In this document: positions 8,914 to 9,106 of the stretch, in pieces | Layout: the number at the start of each line of letters is the position of its first letter | How positions within the stretch are numbered: the first letter of the stretch is position 1 | NCBI GenBank assembly: GCA_013139755.1 | Contig: WTAG01000692.1 | Location: 1-9,106 of the forward strand | Source: Methylomarinum sp. | GTDB lineage: Bacteria > Pseudomonadota > Gammaproteobacteria > Methylococcales > Methylomonadaceae | Direction: 5' to 3' | Length of the DNA stretch: 9,106 nt | Made by a program: the position numbers and the translations under genes | The notes under the pieces: generated by a model | Seen by the model: only the letters and a program-made list of their open reading frames with translations | Told to the model about the DNA's origin: nothing | Databases searched by the model: none

Positions 8914-8929
8914 TGTTCCACGTGGAACA
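8914..8929. promoter_or_regulatory. parS: parS site 1 (gyrB leader)
   Basis: TGTTCCACGTGGAACA, a perfect 16-bp palindrome matching the ParB-binding consensus of Gammaproteobacteria such as Pseudomonas and close to B. subtilis TGTTNCACGTGAAACA. It lies 15 bases upstream of the gyrB start codon, between recF and gyrB. ParB loading here would organise segregation of the origin region. Confidence 0.9.
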
Positions 8930-8948
8930 AGAACTATTTTGTATTGCA

Positions 8949-8964
8949 TGTTTCACGTGGAACA
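8949..8964. promoter_or_regulatory. parS: parS site 2 (over the recF stop codon)
   Basis: TGTTTCACGTGGAACA, differing from site 1 by one base; read on the minus strand it is TGTTCCACGTGAAACA, an exact fit to the B. subtilis consensus. Flanking GCA and TGC extend the palindrome to 22 bases (8946-8967) with one mismatched pair. The recF stop codon (8953-8955) lies inside it. Its centre is 35 bases from that of site 1. Confidence 0.88.
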
Positions 8965-9106
8965 TGCGCTAGTTTTTTTAATATTTATATCACCATGTTC
9001 CACGTGGAACACTTTGTAATTTTGAATCTGAGATAAATCTCCAAAATTGGAAAGTTCAGTTGTCGTCATAAAAACCTGACAATCTAACTCAGATAAAAAG
9101 GTTAAT
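8953..9106 (-). CDS. recF: RecF, C-terminal end only
   Basis: The last 50 codons of a minus-strand gene entering from the right edge, ending at TGA 8953-8955. The translation begins LTFLSELDCQVFMTTTELSN and continues to FHVEHGDI (33-40) and a 10-residue tail ending ACST. The 'LSELD...QVFMTTTE' stretch matches the end of the RecF ATPase core (Walker B/D-loop follow-on and the final strand), and FHVEHG is the usual last strand in many gammaproteobacterial RecF proteins. RecF loads RecA at gaps and replication forks. The position directly before gyrB is the standard dnaA-dnaN-recF-gyrB order. Two of the three parS palindromes are written into these codons. Only the fragment is visible, so domain completeness cannot be judged. 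Confidence 0.88.
   Translation of the reverse strand, partial: LTFLSELDCQVFMTTTELSNFGDLSQIQNYKVFHVEHGDINIKKTSACST
8996..9011. promoter_or_regulatory. parS: parS site 3 (inside recF)
   Basis: A second perfect TGTTCCACGTGGAACA, identical to site 1, with its centre 47 bases from that of site 2. It lies wholly within the recF reading frame, where it encodes the V-F-H-V-E-H residues near the C-terminus. Confidence 0.9.

Overview
The window looks like an origin-proximal stretch of a moderately AT-rich gammaproteobacterial chromosome. The protein sequences resemble those of Gammaproteobacteria throughout: YbbA/YbbP/TesA, QmcA/NfeD, the Lgt-ThyA pair, an 804-residue GyrB and the end of RecF. The right edge (recF then gyrB, both on the minus strand) is the end of the usual dnaA-dnaN-recF-gyrB cluster, and the three parS-type palindromes there fit a position close to oriC. 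The AT-richness plus the intergenic inverted repeats would fit a methanotroph or sulfur-oxidiser lineage, but the genus cannot be fixed from this sequence.

Layout. 1-931 (minus): ABC exporter pair, with the ATPase (YbbA-like) overlapping the start of its permease (YbbP-like, cut by the window edge). 930-2002 (plus): TesA, a periplasmic SGNH esterase whose start codon overlaps that of the ATPase, then a GlcG/HbpS-family protein. 2018-2068: a three-armed inverted-repeat element between convergent genes. 2082-2348 (minus): an unrecognised 88-residue protein with two membrane segments. 2435-3802 (plus): qmcA-nfeD, an SPFH/NfeD membrane pair, fired from a promoter region shared with the small membrane protein. 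3831-4588: an AT-rich island with an HTH antitoxin-like gene (plus) and a Gp49/RelE-like toxin gene (minus) facing each other with overlapping 3' ends. 4655-6267 (minus): lgt-thyA, overlapping by 4 bases. 6268-6483: a 216-base gap holding two hairpins. 6484-8898 (minus): gyrB. 8914-9106: parS cluster and the recF 3' end.

How the genes work together. YbbA/YbbP and TesA form a conserved neighbourhood also seen in E. coli, along with QmcA/NfeD; all act at or across the inner membrane. Lgt (lipoprotein maturation) and ThyA (dTMP synthesis) are linked by translational coupling rather than by function. RecF, GyrB and parS belong to replication, repair and segregation at the origin. Most of the window is ordinary core genome. 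The parts that stand out are the parS cluster written into recF/gyrB, the convergent toxin-antitoxin-like pair, the inverted-repeat element at 2018-2068, and the small uncharacterised membrane protein.
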